In this document: piece by piece, positions 23,898 to 35,300 of the stretch
Layout of the letters: each line of letters begins with the position of its first letter
How positions within the stretch are numbered: the stretch's first letter is position 1
NCBI GenBank assembly: GCA_029891345.1
Contig: CM056994.1
Span: forward strand, 142,808,457 to 142,872,456
Reading direction: 5' to 3'
Length of the DNA stretch: 64,000 bases
DNA from: Dryococelus australis
Lineage: Eukaryota; Arthropoda; Insecta; Phasmatodea; Phasmatidae
The notes under the pieces: model-generated
Seen by the model: the letters and a program-made list of their open reading frames with translations, nothing else
What the model was told of the DNA's origin: nothing
The model's database searches: none
Translations under genes and position numbers: made by a program

Positions 23898-24566
23898 ATG
23901 TAAGGGTAGTAGAGTTTGGTATGTTCGTGCATAAGGGCACCGGGGCTCGGAGTGCCGGAGACAACCAGCCGCCATGTTGTGAAGTCGCCGTTCGCCATAT
24001 TGAAAGCCAGTTTCCGTTGACCTTTGACCTTTAACCCTTGACCCCTGACCCATGACCTTTGTCCGTTAACACCAAAAACACAAAAAATATATATATAAAC
24101 TCCCAAAAAAAAGTCTAATTATTATTGTTTTAAAATTATGATTAAAATATTACCAAACAATTTATAAAAAAGTTATTAGAAATTATTTTAAAATTTTAAA
24201 AATATGTTTTGCAAATTTACTTAAAAAACTTTGTCATGGTCGTAATCTTGGTAAGCTATTTCTCATATTCATATTGGTAAGTACATTCGTCCGCCATATT
24301 AATAGGTGCATTAGACTCCATATTGGTAAACGACTCGACCAATTAGTTGGGTTCATTCCACCGCCCTACTGGTGAGCGTCATTTTTTCGAAGATTGTCTT
24401 TTACCTTTGTTCGACCAATAAGTTGTATTTGCTCCAACACCATATTGATTGGTGCCATTTGTTTCGAAGTTTGTCTCTCGCGTTCATTCCACCACCAAAT
24501 TGGTAAGCATAATATGTTTTGGAGTTTGTCTCTCACATCCGTTCGACCACCCGGCGATGGTCAAAT
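23898..24566 (+). repeat. Dispersed repeat family R1k, copy A
   Basis: It matches 39713-40395 in inverted orientation over its whole length: a left end with GGTATGTTCGTGCATAAGGGCACC, CCGCCATGTTG, a run of TTGACCY words (24015-24060), an AT-rich middle, then subrepeats of CCAATATGGTGGA / TTGGTCGAACG with GTTTCGAAGTTTGTC. No coding frame fits. R1k is my own label. Confidence 0.8.
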
Positions 24567-24689
24567 TTTTTATTTTTTTTTAGGGTACCTATAGGGTCCA
24601 CTGTCGACTTATTAGTCGTGTTCGCTCCATCCACACAACCTGCTTGTTACATCAGTCAATGAGATGCCTCCGCTCGAACCCCGCCAATC

Positions 24690-24910
24690 TCTAGGATTGG
24701 CTAATTACCCCACCAATGTTTCTCATTGGCTGATTAGTCGGCAAACATCCACCACCATATGTTTCTCATTGGCAAAATTTCTCTGGTGTCATCGGAAAAT
24801 GTCGTTTGATCAATCGCCGACCTACTAATATAGTCGGGGAGACTATGTCATTCTCCCCTTAAACTCTATATAAGATGAACACCGAGCCCCTCTCAGGAAG
24901 GTTTTACCTC
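24690..24910 (+). promoter_or_regulatory. CCAAT/TATA promoter-like block
   Basis: Two near-repeats of TGTTTCTCATTGGC (CCAAT boxes in reverse) and a further CCAAT precede a consensus TATA box, TATATAAG, at 24867-24874. A TCAG initiator-like sequence lies about 30 bp downstream. Overlapping frames of 73 and 125 codons follow (24921-25326) without known motifs, and an AATAAA occurs at 25906. This layout would suit the promoter part of an LTR or a small transcript, but no LTR ends were identified. Confidence 0.35.
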
Positions 24911-26141
24911 GCTCTTAGAAATGTACGCATGTTGTCCGAGCGGTTACTATGTCCTTTCGTCCATTTTGGCATTCGGAAGGGCGCGTTCGCTTAGTGCCTT
25001 GGACAAATGGGACAAGTTGCTGTACCTGCCAAAAGAATTTCTCCTGGTCTACGCACCGTACAATATTTCGACTATATTCGAGTATTTACCGACCTATTTA
25101 CAAATGGAGGAAGAAATACGGGACTGCCTCCCATGCAAGTAGTGTTTCGAGGGATGTTCCTCGGTTCCGATATGCCACATCGCAGGGGCTAATGCAAGGC
25201 TTGCTTAGCAGCCCTCGCAATGCCCGCCCCATTGCAAGGTTTCTACGTACAAGCTGTACCTGTAAAAGACGCTCAGGCGATGCCTGCCCTCCCCGTGGAG
25301 CACGGCATGCCCGTTTTCTCTATTAGTAAGCATTACCTGGAGACGATAATCCAACCCAGAACTCGAGTGCACGATCGATGCAATATGTAATAACTGTGTA
25401 AAAAAAATTTAGTGTCTGCGTGTGAAGACTTGAAGTTATTTTTAAAAAATATTTTGCAACATCCAATGTATTCGCTTGTTGCACCATAGAGTAAGTTTCC
25501 ATCTAGTACAGCAACGACGACGAGCAAACTAAAGTGTTTGCGTTTGTGCTGTCATGCTCATGGAAGCACTTTGACCGCACCACGCAACAGGCATAATGCC
25601 TACAAACACACGGACTTAGGTGGGACGACAGAAATATTCTATACGGTGATATTCGCAAGGTACTGGAGGAATCCATAATTCCCCATAATTCGCCGGAACG
25701 AAAATCGTGGACCTCTACAGGAATCGCCGAAGCCTGCCGTTCAGGTAGCTGGCAGAGACTTGCACCATAAGACTACACGAGTGTGAAAATCGAATATATT
25801 TCTGCCCGTTTTGTAATGCCCAATCCCTAAGGCTCTGGACTTATGATAAGCCATGGTTCATGTAAACAAAATACTACGACGAAAAAAATTATTACATGTG
25901 TTTAATAAACCACAAAGACTCAGGGAAGAAGACTTGTAATATTATTGTGAGTAAATAAAAGGTGTTTAGAAATAGTTTTTTTTATCTCGAGTCTCGTCCT
26001 CCCATTAGTAAAGAAAAAATATTTAATATACCACCTTTGTTATGTATTTAAAAAACGTTTAGATATATATATTTAAATAAAAATGTAACATTGTAAAGGC
26101 ATACTCGCGTGTGTTATAATTTAAACTAAAAGACAGAGAAC

Positions 26142-26176
26142 ACAAGCGCGCGCTCGCGCGCACACACACACACACC
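26142..26176. repeat. (GC)n(CA)n microsatellite
   Basis: GCGCGCGCTCGCGCG followed by about nine CA units. Confidence 0.9.
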
Positions 26177-26194
26177 ACCCGCCCTCACCAAACC

Positions 26195-26455
26195 CTATTC
26201 CCATTGGCTGCAAGCAAAAATCTAATTCCCATTAGCTGCGAGGGAGACTGAACATTGTACCATGAACAAACCGATTACCCTTGGCCACGAAGGAAAGCTG
26301 ACTGCACTTTTCCAATGTATTGATCTACAATTGGCGACGAAGGAAATCAGGCTTTGCACTTTCCCCATGCACCGATACCTCATAGGCCATTATGGGAATC
26401 GGACTTAGTACTCTCCCCACACATCGGGTGCCTATTGGTCGCCAAAAGTCGGAGT
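26195..26455. repeat. Minisatellite of about 50 bp unit with CCAAT boxes
   Basis: Five to six degenerate units begin CCCATTGGCTGC, CCCATTAGCTGC, CCCTTGGCCACGAAGG, CAATTGGCGACGAAGG, CATAGGCCATTATGGG and CCTATTGGTCGCC, spaced about 50-53 bp. Most carry an ATTGG core and a CTTTTCC or CTTTCCCC tail. Confidence 0.65.
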
Positions 26456-27565
26456 GTGGGAGTTGAGAAATTAAAGAGGGTAAGGGGATGAATCCCTGGT
26501 AAAATCTAGTCTCATATTCAAGATGCGCAAATTTCCAAGGTAATGTTGTCAAAGACAAAAGGTTAATTCTCTTTTTTTTTTACGTTTCTCCCAGAAGCAT
26601 AACATAGCGTACACTCGCAGAGACTGCCTAGGTCATGTTGTGAGAGACAGTACATTTTCATTTTATCTCACTCCCACAATCTGATATACCTTACAGTCGA
26701 CAGATCTCATAATGTACTATACATGAACAGTCTTGCGAAGGGTACAGAGAAATCCGAAAATGTGCGAGAGGTTTAACTATCCCTACCTTCCCACTTGCGT
26801 CGACACGCCTACGGGAGATGCCTTCGATCAGTGGTGGGGGGTATTGTGAATTATCTATAAATTAATATTTTTTGAATAAAAAAAATATTTTGGAAAAAAT
26901 TGCAAAATTTATGTAATGAAGGAAATCAACTATTAAATGACTTGTAAATTTTTATTGAACGAAAACAAAGGTTTTTTTTGTAAAAATTCACGATCACGAA
27001 CTGTTTTCTTTTGCGGACGAAAATACTTGGAAATGAGTATCGATAACCCTAATCCACGGAAGAATACATCAATATCATAGTGTTAAACAATATAACATAT
27101 AAAGAAGCCTTTTGCTCCTCATTCTGTCTTCTGAACCGGTTTCGTGCGTTTCCAAACTTTATCCAGCTTTCAGCGATATTTTGTTTGTTTTCATCAACGT
27201 TCCATCAGTTCGGAGGTAAAAACTTTATATTTAATTCTAAAATTATACGGAACCAGAATTTTTTTGCATATGATTACAAGGATTACCTCTCGCGTATTTA
27301 ATCTGACTGTTAAAATCAACACTGTAATTCGAAAGTTATAAATAAATTTCTTGACCAAAAGTTGTCCATCTTGCGGGTGAAGAAGTGCTAATTCAGCTTT
27401 TTAAAATACATACAAAACCGTATTTCTCCCTTCCGCATTTGTTCGAAAGAATGAATGCGCAGTTCTTTTGTACGTGCTTACATTAATGCAGGTGGCTGCC
27501 CCAGCCACATGCTGACTAGATACCAGCCAGGCGAGTGTTCGGGCCAAGGCCCCAAACCTCATGTA
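26456..27565. other. No gene seen
   Basis: Mostly AT-rich. Open frames at 27080-27341 overlap in two frames and look like chance. Confidence 0.45.
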
Positions 27566-28102
27566 CACTCTAAATCTGAATCAGTGACATTTTCGCTGAT
27601 TCAATCAGTCAAACGTATCTGACTAATGCAACAGTTACTTCAGCGAATTTAACTGGTGAACCAGTGAGGAAATGCCATATTTCTTTCACTGATTTATTCA
27701 GTGACATTTCCCACTGATTCGTCAGTCATTGTTTCCACAGTTTTCTTTGTGGATTATTTTTCGACTGATGGACCAGTGAAACATCTGAGCAGCTTGCTCC
27801 GTCACGAATTTTTTTGACTGATGTATCAGTGAAACTGTGTGGAGAAATAGCCATCGAACATCGTTTAAATATGGGCGTTAAATAACACGTATCAAGGGAA
27901 GTAACAACGAATAAACGAAGAACACTAATACAAAATACTTTCTAAAATGTGTTTCGTCTTTCAAAACGCCATTTTAGGAGGTAATATGAACACACAGCCT
28001 TTCATTCCGTTTTTACGTCTTTCAATTCGTTTTCGTGTAAGTAATCGTCACAGTGCTCTGTTTGAAGGTTTAAACTGCATTAAATGTGGCGAGGAGAGTG
28101 CA

Positions 28103-28187
<85 letters not shown>

Positions 28188-28667
28188 AACTATTCGTTTT
28201 AACCATCCTAACGGTACTACTCAAACCAAAAATGAAAAGTAAGAGCGTACAATTTCAAACTCAACGATTTCACAATATATGACATATATCTTACTCCCAA
28301 TATTTGAACTTGGCGTAGTATGTCAGATGGCAAGGAAACGGGCTAGAGTCGAAAGGTTCGTTAGTTCGTTTACTTTTTTTAATTACACTTAATTACACGA
28401 TTTTAAAGTAAATTATCGCAGATACGTTTATTTCACGTAACTATTTGCCTACATGCGATAAAAGCAATATTTAATTCACCACTGCAGTCGACCATCACTT
28501 ATTCAATGAGTGAAATTGTTTCACGTCACTAGTTCAATGAGTGAAATTTTTTTCCACTGAAACAATCAGTAGTTTTCCACCGATTCTAAGTGGATCCATT
28601 TTCACTAATTAGAGTCGTTGAATTTCACTGCGAATCAGTTATTTCCCACTCATTCGAATTTAGAGTG
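27566..28667. mobile_element. 1.1 kb non-autonomous TIR element with TA duplication
   Basis: The ends CACTCTAAAT (27566-27575) and ATTTAGAGTG (28658-28667) are exact inverted repeats, each flanked outside by TA, and the wider context ATG-TA/TA-CAT is also symmetrical. Both subterminal regions are full of TTTCACTG/CAGTGAAA words. There is no transposase frame. A (TA)39 tract sits at 28105-28182. The same sequence, split by a LINE, occurs at 9185-14721. A TA target duplication points to the Tc1/mariner-like or a similar superfamily, by inference only. Confidence 0.8.
28105..28182. repeat. (TA)39 microsatellite
   Basis: Uninterrupted alternating TA inside the TIR element. The partner at 9.5 kb has only a short AT stretch there, so it expanded after the copies separated. 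Confidence 0.95.
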
Positions 28668-29524
28668 TACATGTTCAGCAATAAAAGGTTGTGCATTTCT
28701 ATTTAAATAATGGAACTGGGAAATGATTTTTACTCGAATTATTTGCTAACGGAGAAATACTCATCTCGGCTCGAAATACTTGCTTAACGTAAAAAAATTA
28801 ATTAATTACCATCATATCAGGACGGTGAAGTGTTTTGACGAGTACCTGTATATTTTACAAGAGTGTTAAGAATATAGGTTACTTGTATAAGCCATCAAAC
28901 CCTTTTACATTAATGAAACCATTATGTTAAAGAGACGGTAAAATAGTTGTATTTTTTTAGTGCAAGTGGCATCTTACGCTCCTTTATTTAGAGGGGTTGA
29001 AATCTCATACGAAAATATCAGATTAAATGTAAAGGCAGTCATAAAAATTGCGCTTGCATTAAAAAATATACAGACATGCTAAAACGCGTAGCTTTCCTTA
29101 CAAAGAAAACTTAATTTAGTAACTTTTTTAAGACCCATCGGATAAAGACCAATGTGTTTAAAAAAATATATTCATGGTAAATATAACTCTTGGATTTGTC
29201 ACCAAACACGAAGTATAAGAGCCTCGCTCGGTTTGCATGGCTTAAGTTCTCCCGCATGCTTTAGGGTGTCGGAAATTATCGTAGGTAGGCGAGCAACTTA
29301 AGATTGTTTTACAGAAATATCAGACCACAATCAATTGTTCGCATTGCTAGAGTTATTCGTGTCAGAGGTATACGTCTGTCGCTCGATATTACGGCGACAA
29401 GAACCTGCACTCTCAGCTGACTCGTTCTCTGCGAGCCATACTGTCACGTCTGCTCCGGCTGAAGGAAAAAACCCCGATTCATTTCCCCTTCAAAAACATT
29501 TGCTTCTTGCACGCTTTACCATGA
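28668..29524. other. No gene seen
   Basis: AT-rich. A 65-codon frame at 29335-29532 lies in a GC-richer patch but has no motif. Confidence 0.45.
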
Positions 29525-29585
29525 GACATTAGCCCGAATGTACGTCTCTACTGTGAGACAGGTTCGATTCTCAGTGGGGTGTATG
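29525..29585 (+). repeat. tRNA-like sequence
   Basis: TAGCCCGAATG (A-box-like) and GGTTCGATTCT (B box), about 36 bases apart, without closing stems. Confidence 0.35.
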
Positions 29586-30177
29586 CCAAAACACTTACGT
29601 ACGCAGGTCGTCAGTTCATCCTCTGATTACAGATTTATATACTGCGATAATATTCAGTCACTGCAAATTTCAATATTTACATGGACTGTTCATTATTTTT
29701 TACTGACATAGTACTCAGTCTTTTTAAAGTATATAATATTACCATTGTTTAAACGTAGATGTATTAATTAATATCGCGAATTTTATTTACAAATACAGGA
29801 GATCGTAACATATGAAGACTAGGCCTGTAATAAAAAAAATATTTTAACATTTTGTTTGCACGTGGCGAATACTATCGAAATGTGTGCGTGTGTGTGTGTG
29901 CAGCAAAACAAAACTCGCCACCCGCTAGTAAGAATTACGTAAATTAATTTTTTAATAAGTATGTTGACATGACAATTAATTTTCCACGCGTTCGCATTAT
30001 TTCTATCGAATCTAGCGTAATTTTTAAAAATCAATATTGATGATGTGTGTGTGCGCGCGCGCGTGTATGTGTAACATGCTCATAGTACGTGAAGCAGGTC
30101 AAAGGCTACTCTGATTCTCTGCACTCCTTGTCTGACGACAAGTGTGCAGGACTAGAGGGAGGTAAGAGCTCCGGGGA

Positions 30178-30250
30178 ACCGCGGTGGCACACCGGTGTAG
30201 TGTGGGGGCTTGCTGCTATGGCACGTCGCGGTTCGATTCCCATGGTGTGA
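30178..30250 (+). repeat. tRNA-like sequence (SINE head)
   Basis: TGGCACACCGG resembles an A box and GGTTCGATTCC is a perfect B box. The T stem pairs poorly, so this is tRNA-derived rather than a working tRNA gene. Confidence 0.5.
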
Positions 30251-30570
30251 CATCGTTATTTTCTCTTTTCCTTCTTCACCGTTCAATCACTTGTCTACTC
30301 TATCTTTCAAATAATACCGATTTTGTAGTAGTAAAATAAGTATGTAGGATATATGCGATTTAATCACATTAAAGAGAGATGGCAGGTGCATATACTGAAA
30401 CATATTTAGGGCGGTAATATAATTTTATCAAATAGATTGATCCCAAGCCACGAAAGTAAGTGAATATTATTTGTATTACACACTGAACTAATGCAAAAGT
30501 ATTCATGTTGCAGGTACCATGGCCGATTATCGTTCCATCGTCTGTCGTTCCATCTCCTGCTGGTGTAAGG

Positions 30571-31790
30571 ATGGTGTCACCTCCAGTATTGTTTGCTTGC
30601 GAGTTTTGTGGTAAGAACTTTACTTACCACCGAAATGGGCTCTGACACGAATGGACGTGAATACACAATCCCTTCAGGGCCAATTCCCAAATTTGCGAGT
30701 GGTGCTGTCTTATAATCAATAGGAAAAATCATATGGATAAGCGTGCACATAGTTGTACGGGCGAAATAAGGCAAGGAGCAACAATTAACTGTTAATTATG
30801 CAATGCTACATATGCACATATGGACACGGCACGACGACACGAAACTAGCTGCCATTTTAATACGGACAAACGGGCCTATACGTGCAACGAAAGCGGCAGA
30901 GAGTTTACTAGGAAAGTTAAATTAAGAGAACACATGTCAAAGTTCATTGGTAAAGCCCCTCCTCCCACCAAATGTCCACGACTCAGTATAGCTCGCCAGC
31001 AGTCCGCAGCTCTGGTTGAGGCCCCAACTCAGCCTTCACGAACGGGAATCTTAGTCGGCACTGGTCAGCTAACTCTTCACGGGTTCGACGCGGCAGAAAT
31101 GACATTCTGGGCCAATCTCACGACGTACTTGGCCGAAAATATAAGAGAGTCGACGAAAGATATTTGCACGTTTCTAGCATCAATGGAGAACAACATAGTT
31201 AGACAACTCATCGACGAAATTGAGGAGCACGGGCCCCTACAATTTGGTATTTGGCTAGAAAGTAATGTTACAAAGCCAGAACCATTTGATAAAGGTTCCG
31301 AAAAAAGGGCATTTAAAAACTAAAACCATAGCAGTATTAAAGGCGAGCGATATTTAGAAGGCCGTACAAAAAAATTGCGAAGGGGAGAAAAAAACAAAGA
31401 GCATGTTTCGGATTGCATACTATCGACAGGCAATCTCTTGCAGTTCTGCATAAAGAAGTTCGGCCACCTCTGAGTCTCACCGTGCATTGCTTTGGACAAT
31501 ATATCAAAAACAGGAAGTCTGTAATTAACCCGCAAATCACAAGGTATAGCATGTGCTTTAAATGGTCCGTTCTAGCAGGTTTTGTAGAAGGGAGAAACTG
31601 TCAGCAAATCGACCACAGTTATCACGAACGGGAAACCGTTTATGAATTTTCAGAACCATAGTTCCCTACCCCACTCCAACGAATAAAAAGTTTCGATGAA
31701 AATAATTGGTCAGTGTCTGTGAACATTTATGGTATATACAAGAACCAGAAAAGGTATCCCGTACCTGTGGCTGAAGAAGAAAAGGGTGCA
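30571..31790 (+). pseudogene. Maverick/Polinton-type PolB relic, N-terminal half
   Basis: The frame opens at ATG 30571 with a C2H2-like finger (FACEFCGKNFTYHRNGL) cut by a stop. A 167-codon piece (30820-31323) has a second, damaged finger (CNESGREFTRKVKL) and a helical region ending ENNIVRQLIDEIEEHG. The next frame pieces read KNRKSVINPQ, MCFKWSVLA, a FPTPLQRIKSF segment and SVNIYGIY. This order (zinc fingers, a helical block, a CFKWAxLA motif, then FPxxLxxIxxFE and SVNVYG-like motifs) is what I know from the long N-terminal part of protein-primed DNA polymerase B proteins in animal Maverick/Polinton-like elements. At least three frame breaks. The polymerase core is not downstream but on the opposite strand at 31840-32222. 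Confidence 0.6.
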
Positions 31791-31839
31791 TTGAAGTAAA
31801 AAGCGATTAAAGAAACTGGTGGCAAAACCGATATTCTTA

Positions 31840-32222
31840 GACAGGACAATATAAAAAGAAAATTTTTCCCTCCTCCATTAGCAGTATGAATTCATACCCT
31901 TCGACCAACCCATATAGGCAAGATTCACTATCCTCGATCTGTCGAAAACACTTACATACATGCACAGTTTCATTCGTAGCCCCACGAATTCTGTTATGAT
32001 GCCCACCCTTCCCCCCTTCACACACGCTCATTAACTTAACGACCACTCTCTTGATTTTGTCCGAATAGCAGGGGTGTGTGGTGGGGTAGGCGCTGGTGTC
32101 AAATTAAAATTTGTGATGGCTGGCTAAATCTTGGTAAAACTTGGAGGTGTGTATCAAGTCCAGATATGAGTCTGTGTCAGTATGTAGGAGCTCAAGGTCA
32201 TCTTCGTACAGAGCCGTCATTA
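31840..32222 (-). pseudogene. Maverick/Polinton-type PolB relic, catalytic C motif
   Basis: Reading right to left, the frame gives DLELLHTDTDSYLDLI, where TDTDS (32167-32181) is the metal-binding motif C of family B DNA polymerases. Then come KFYQDL, FDTSAYPTTHPCYS and DKIKRVVVKL after one in-frame stop, in the order usual for Polinton-type PolB (motif C, the FDTSxYP block, a lysine-rich NKKVxGK block). What follows (HHNRIRGATN) matches the expected GLR/KMY region only weakly. It faces the N-terminal relic across a gap of about 50 bp, so the gene was broken and one half inverted. Confidence 0.7.
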
Positions 32223-32340
32223 TATCATAGTCCATTGATAAATTTTTTCCAGTATATCATTCGCTTTCTCTTCTAAAATTATTCTTGTATTGTCTCCGAT
32301 AATGACAAAGCAGTTGTCCGAAAATATGATTACATCATTA
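32223..32340 (-). pseudogene. LINE reverse transcriptase fragment
   Basis: On the minus strand, FSDNCFVIIGDNTR followed by EEKANDILEKIYQW resembles the segment after the YADD box in R1/TRAS-like RTs (YADDxxVIVxGxSR...LExKAxxxLxxIxxW), with YADD changed to FSDN. It abuts the PolB relic. It is short and the assignment is tentative. Confidence 0.4.
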
Positions 32341-32954
32341 GTGTCACTATTATTTTCCTTATGTATATATTTATTACTTTGTAAGCAAACACAGTAATCA
32401 ATAATCATAAAGACACCAGTAGCGAAAAACACCCCCGAGACTGGCAGAAAGATGGTTCGATGAACCAGCAAGAAAAAAATTATCCAAATACCAGTACCTG
32501 GAAATGAATAAAATTGAAAAAGATATAAAATCACAAGAAAACAGTCATGGGGAAAATGGAAAACAAGTCGACTGCCACAGTAGCACAAAAACAAGTGTCA
32601 AATTTAGTTCCACCTCCAGATGTTTTCGTGGGTATGATATAGCCACTATTTTAACCTCGCAATTCCTACAGGTGGGTAAGAATTAGATCCCTCCGAGAAT
32701 TGACTTTAACCTTGGTTGGAGGTCCAACGGTCATGCAGAACCCATAAGTATGTGCGTGATTGTAAATATAAAATTGCGAAATCAAAAATGGCATATACAT
32801 CTCGCACTGTAGTGCATCGCATTAGCCTTTTATGTTCATCGTATTTATTTTGTCGGGGGAGAAGGGGATCAACATCCCATAAAATGGGTGTTGGTTCCTG
32901 GGAGAGTGTGAACGAGGCCGGAATGCAAGCGAAGTTCCTTACACGGGGGTGTCA
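32341..32954. other. No gene seen
   Basis: The minus-strand open frame continues to 32594 but loses any family signal upstream of the RT-like segment. Confidence 0.4.
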
Positions 32955-32959
32955 AATCT

Positions 32960-34130
32960 GAAGAATTGGAGCCCATAGTGTACACTATGAAGAATGGAAT
33001 AGCTCCAGGGATGGATGTGATTGAATCGAAATAATCAAGAGGATTTTTCCCATAATCAATATGCAGCTTCTGAAGGTCTATAACGATTTGTTCTCTGAAG
33101 GCGTCTTTCCTTGCCCCATGGAAACAATGGGCCATTCGAGTCCTTTACAAAGGTGATGGAAACGACAGAGCTGAGACCTGGTCAAACAGAACACTGACAT
33201 TGCTCCGGTGCTGGGCAAAGTCTATGAGAGTCGACTAAGCAGAAGGCATGTTACAGCATTAGAAGCTAATGGAACTCTAAGCGAACATCAATATGACTTT
33301 AGAAATGGTAGAGACACGGTCTTTTCCCTTTATGACGTCAAATCTTCAATAAACAACTGCCAAGATAAGTACCTGATGGCAATCTTTTTAGATATAGCAA
33401 GAGCCTTTGAAAATGCCTAGTGGCTTGAAGTAATGTGGCAACTATGTGCGCCGTTATATTAGACATTTTCACTGAGAGGAGATCCTATTATACTGCAAAA
33501 TCTGTTCAGGTTAGCAAGAACCTATGGGACATCCCCAGGGATCGGTCCTTGGACCGATCCTATGGAACATCTTGTTTGATGGACTGCTGTAGGTGCTTCT
33601 CCCAGAAGATTGTAGCATGTTTGGGTATGCATGTGTTGTGCTGGTCTTGGTCAGTGTTTCTGCAAGGAGACAGATAGAAGATAAATTAGCTAGAATAATG
33701 GAAGGAATTGAGATATGGGCTGCGACAGTGAAGATTAGTTACTCTACTACTAAGACTAAGACCATGCTACTGAATGGAAGACTAGGAAGAAACCCATGGT
33801 TTAATTTTTAGGAGAGTTCCTCCAGTATGTCACACAGTATAAGTATCTGGGAGTCATAATGGACGATAAGATGAGCTTTCTGGAACACATTAAATATTTT
33901 GCCAGGAAATCTGTAGGGGTGTTTCACAGGCTGAGAACACAATAGGCAACATGGAATGAGACTGGATTTCCCAATCCTCAGGAAGATATATAAGGCCATA
34001 CTTGAGGATATTGTAGGATATGGTGCTGTTATGTGGCAAACAAGAGCACACTGTAAAATGTAATGGAAAAATTACCTGACAAGTGTAAGGTAATATTCGC
34101 AAATTTGTAAACACAGTTTTCCTTACAGGT
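32960..34130 (+). pseudogene. R1-like LINE reverse transcriptase
   Basis: RT fingers and palm in several broken frames: MKNGIAPGMDVIE and YNDLFSEGVFPCP at about 32980-33120; then an open piece 33208-33420 with KVYESRLSRR, LSEHQYDFRNGRDTVF and AIFLDIARAFENA (usually DIxGAFDNV). The conserved PQGSVLGPILWNILFDGLL is at about 33533-33589. The catalytic box is destroyed: GYAC-V (33626-33640) stands where GYADD is expected. The thumb follows with LSTTKTKTML-like wording and HTQYKYLGVIMDDKMSF. In live elements this enzyme copies LINE RNA into the target site. Confidence 0.85.
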
Positions 34131-34318
34131 TAGGTAGAATTACTGCACTCTGGTGTAAAATTCACATACGCGATAGTAGAAAATCCTATACATGGATGGG
34201 GAAAATTCCCTTGTGGTGCGTGCATCCCTTTGGCATACTATCTACAGCTGAGTTGGGGGGACAGGTGGTAAAAAACAATCTTTTAACACGCTTATATTCT
34301 CCGATGCTGTCATGCTGT

Positions 34319-34385
34319 TGTCGTGGTGTAATGGATAGTGCATTAGTCTATCGCGATAGAGGACCATGGTTCGCGCCCACCCACC
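34319..34385 (+). repeat. tRNA-like sequence inside the LINE
   Basis: A perfect A box (TGGTGTAATGG, followed by ATAG as in tRNA-Arg-like sequences) and a B box with one change (GGTTCGCGCCC). It lies in the non-LINE interval 34140-34670, suggesting a SINE inserted into the older LINE. Confidence 0.5.
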
Positions 34386-34689
34386 AGCAAGTGTCGAGGG
34401 TTTTTAGTATCGAGATTTCAGTTATTATTCATCAGATGTTATAAGTAATAAAATAATTGACAGTGCTTTTATTTCAGGGTAATTTCGCATATTATGTTAT
34501 TATACATTATAGTTAATTTTACCTCATTGTGTAGGTTTTTCACTGCATTTGGGCGGTACTTTACCCATTCAATTATAGAATAGTACTTTACTTGTTATGT
34601 AAATGTATCATATATTTAAGAATTAATTAGCTTCCCTTACATGTAAAGAAACTATACCTGAAATGTTTTTACAGTGCATAACTGGTGTG

Positions 34690-35300
34690 GCATAACAGAA
34701 AGCTCATCAGTGCTCAGAGGGTGACATTGCTGGCAGTAATTAAGGCTTATAGGACTATTTACAATGATGCACTTCCTGTGTGGGCAGGTGTCTTGCCTGT
34801 AGACTTGCTGGTGAGAGAATGAGGACTGCAGGAACAGAGAACGAGGATCAGAAGTCTCTAAATAGAAGAATGTAGGTTATTCAGGCAAGACACACTGGAT
34901 AAATAGCAGACAAGATGGGTTGCAGCAGAACATGAAAGAATCGCCCATGATATTCTTCCAAGTTTGCATGAAAGAATTCAAGGAACATTGATCAAGATGA
35001 ACCATTAAAGTGCCCAGATGTTCACTGGTCATGCCAACTTTAATGCCAAATTATACAGCCTTTGACTTTTAACATCACTTCTGTGTTATGTATGAGGATG
35101 TAAAAATATTTTACAGCATGTCTTAATGGAATGCCTTATGACTAAAGATCTGAGAGAATGACAGCAGGGAGTGGTAGAGAGATGAGGGCTAATGTTGGAC
35201 CGGCAGAGAGTTATTATGGATGAGAAGTTGCATAAGTTTTGGAATGGTTTTGCCACAAGAGTGGGAAAAATGCTGGAGGAGTATGGCTAGTGGCAGCTGG
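34690..35300 (+). pseudogene. R1-like LINE C-terminal region
   Basis: AQRVTLLAVIKAYRTI and DALPVWAGVLPVDLL continue the RT polypeptide after the insertion. Further on, a Cys/His cluster ending in HVLMEC corresponds to the C-terminal zinc motif, and EKLHKFWNGFATRVGKMLEE closes the protein. Several stops. Confidence 0.75.

Noticed and set aside
24921-25326. Two overlapping frames downstream of the TATA box as a gene
   Set aside because: They overlap in different frames without motifs. Kept only as context for the promoter-like block.
28105-28182. Ile-Tyr repeat protein
   Set aside because: Pure translation of a TA microsatellite.
33536-33557. 22 bp palindrome GGATCGGTCC-TT-GGACCGATCC
   Set aside because: It lies within codons of the conserved PQGSVLGPILW motif of the LINE RT. 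The symmetry is a by-product of coding sequence.
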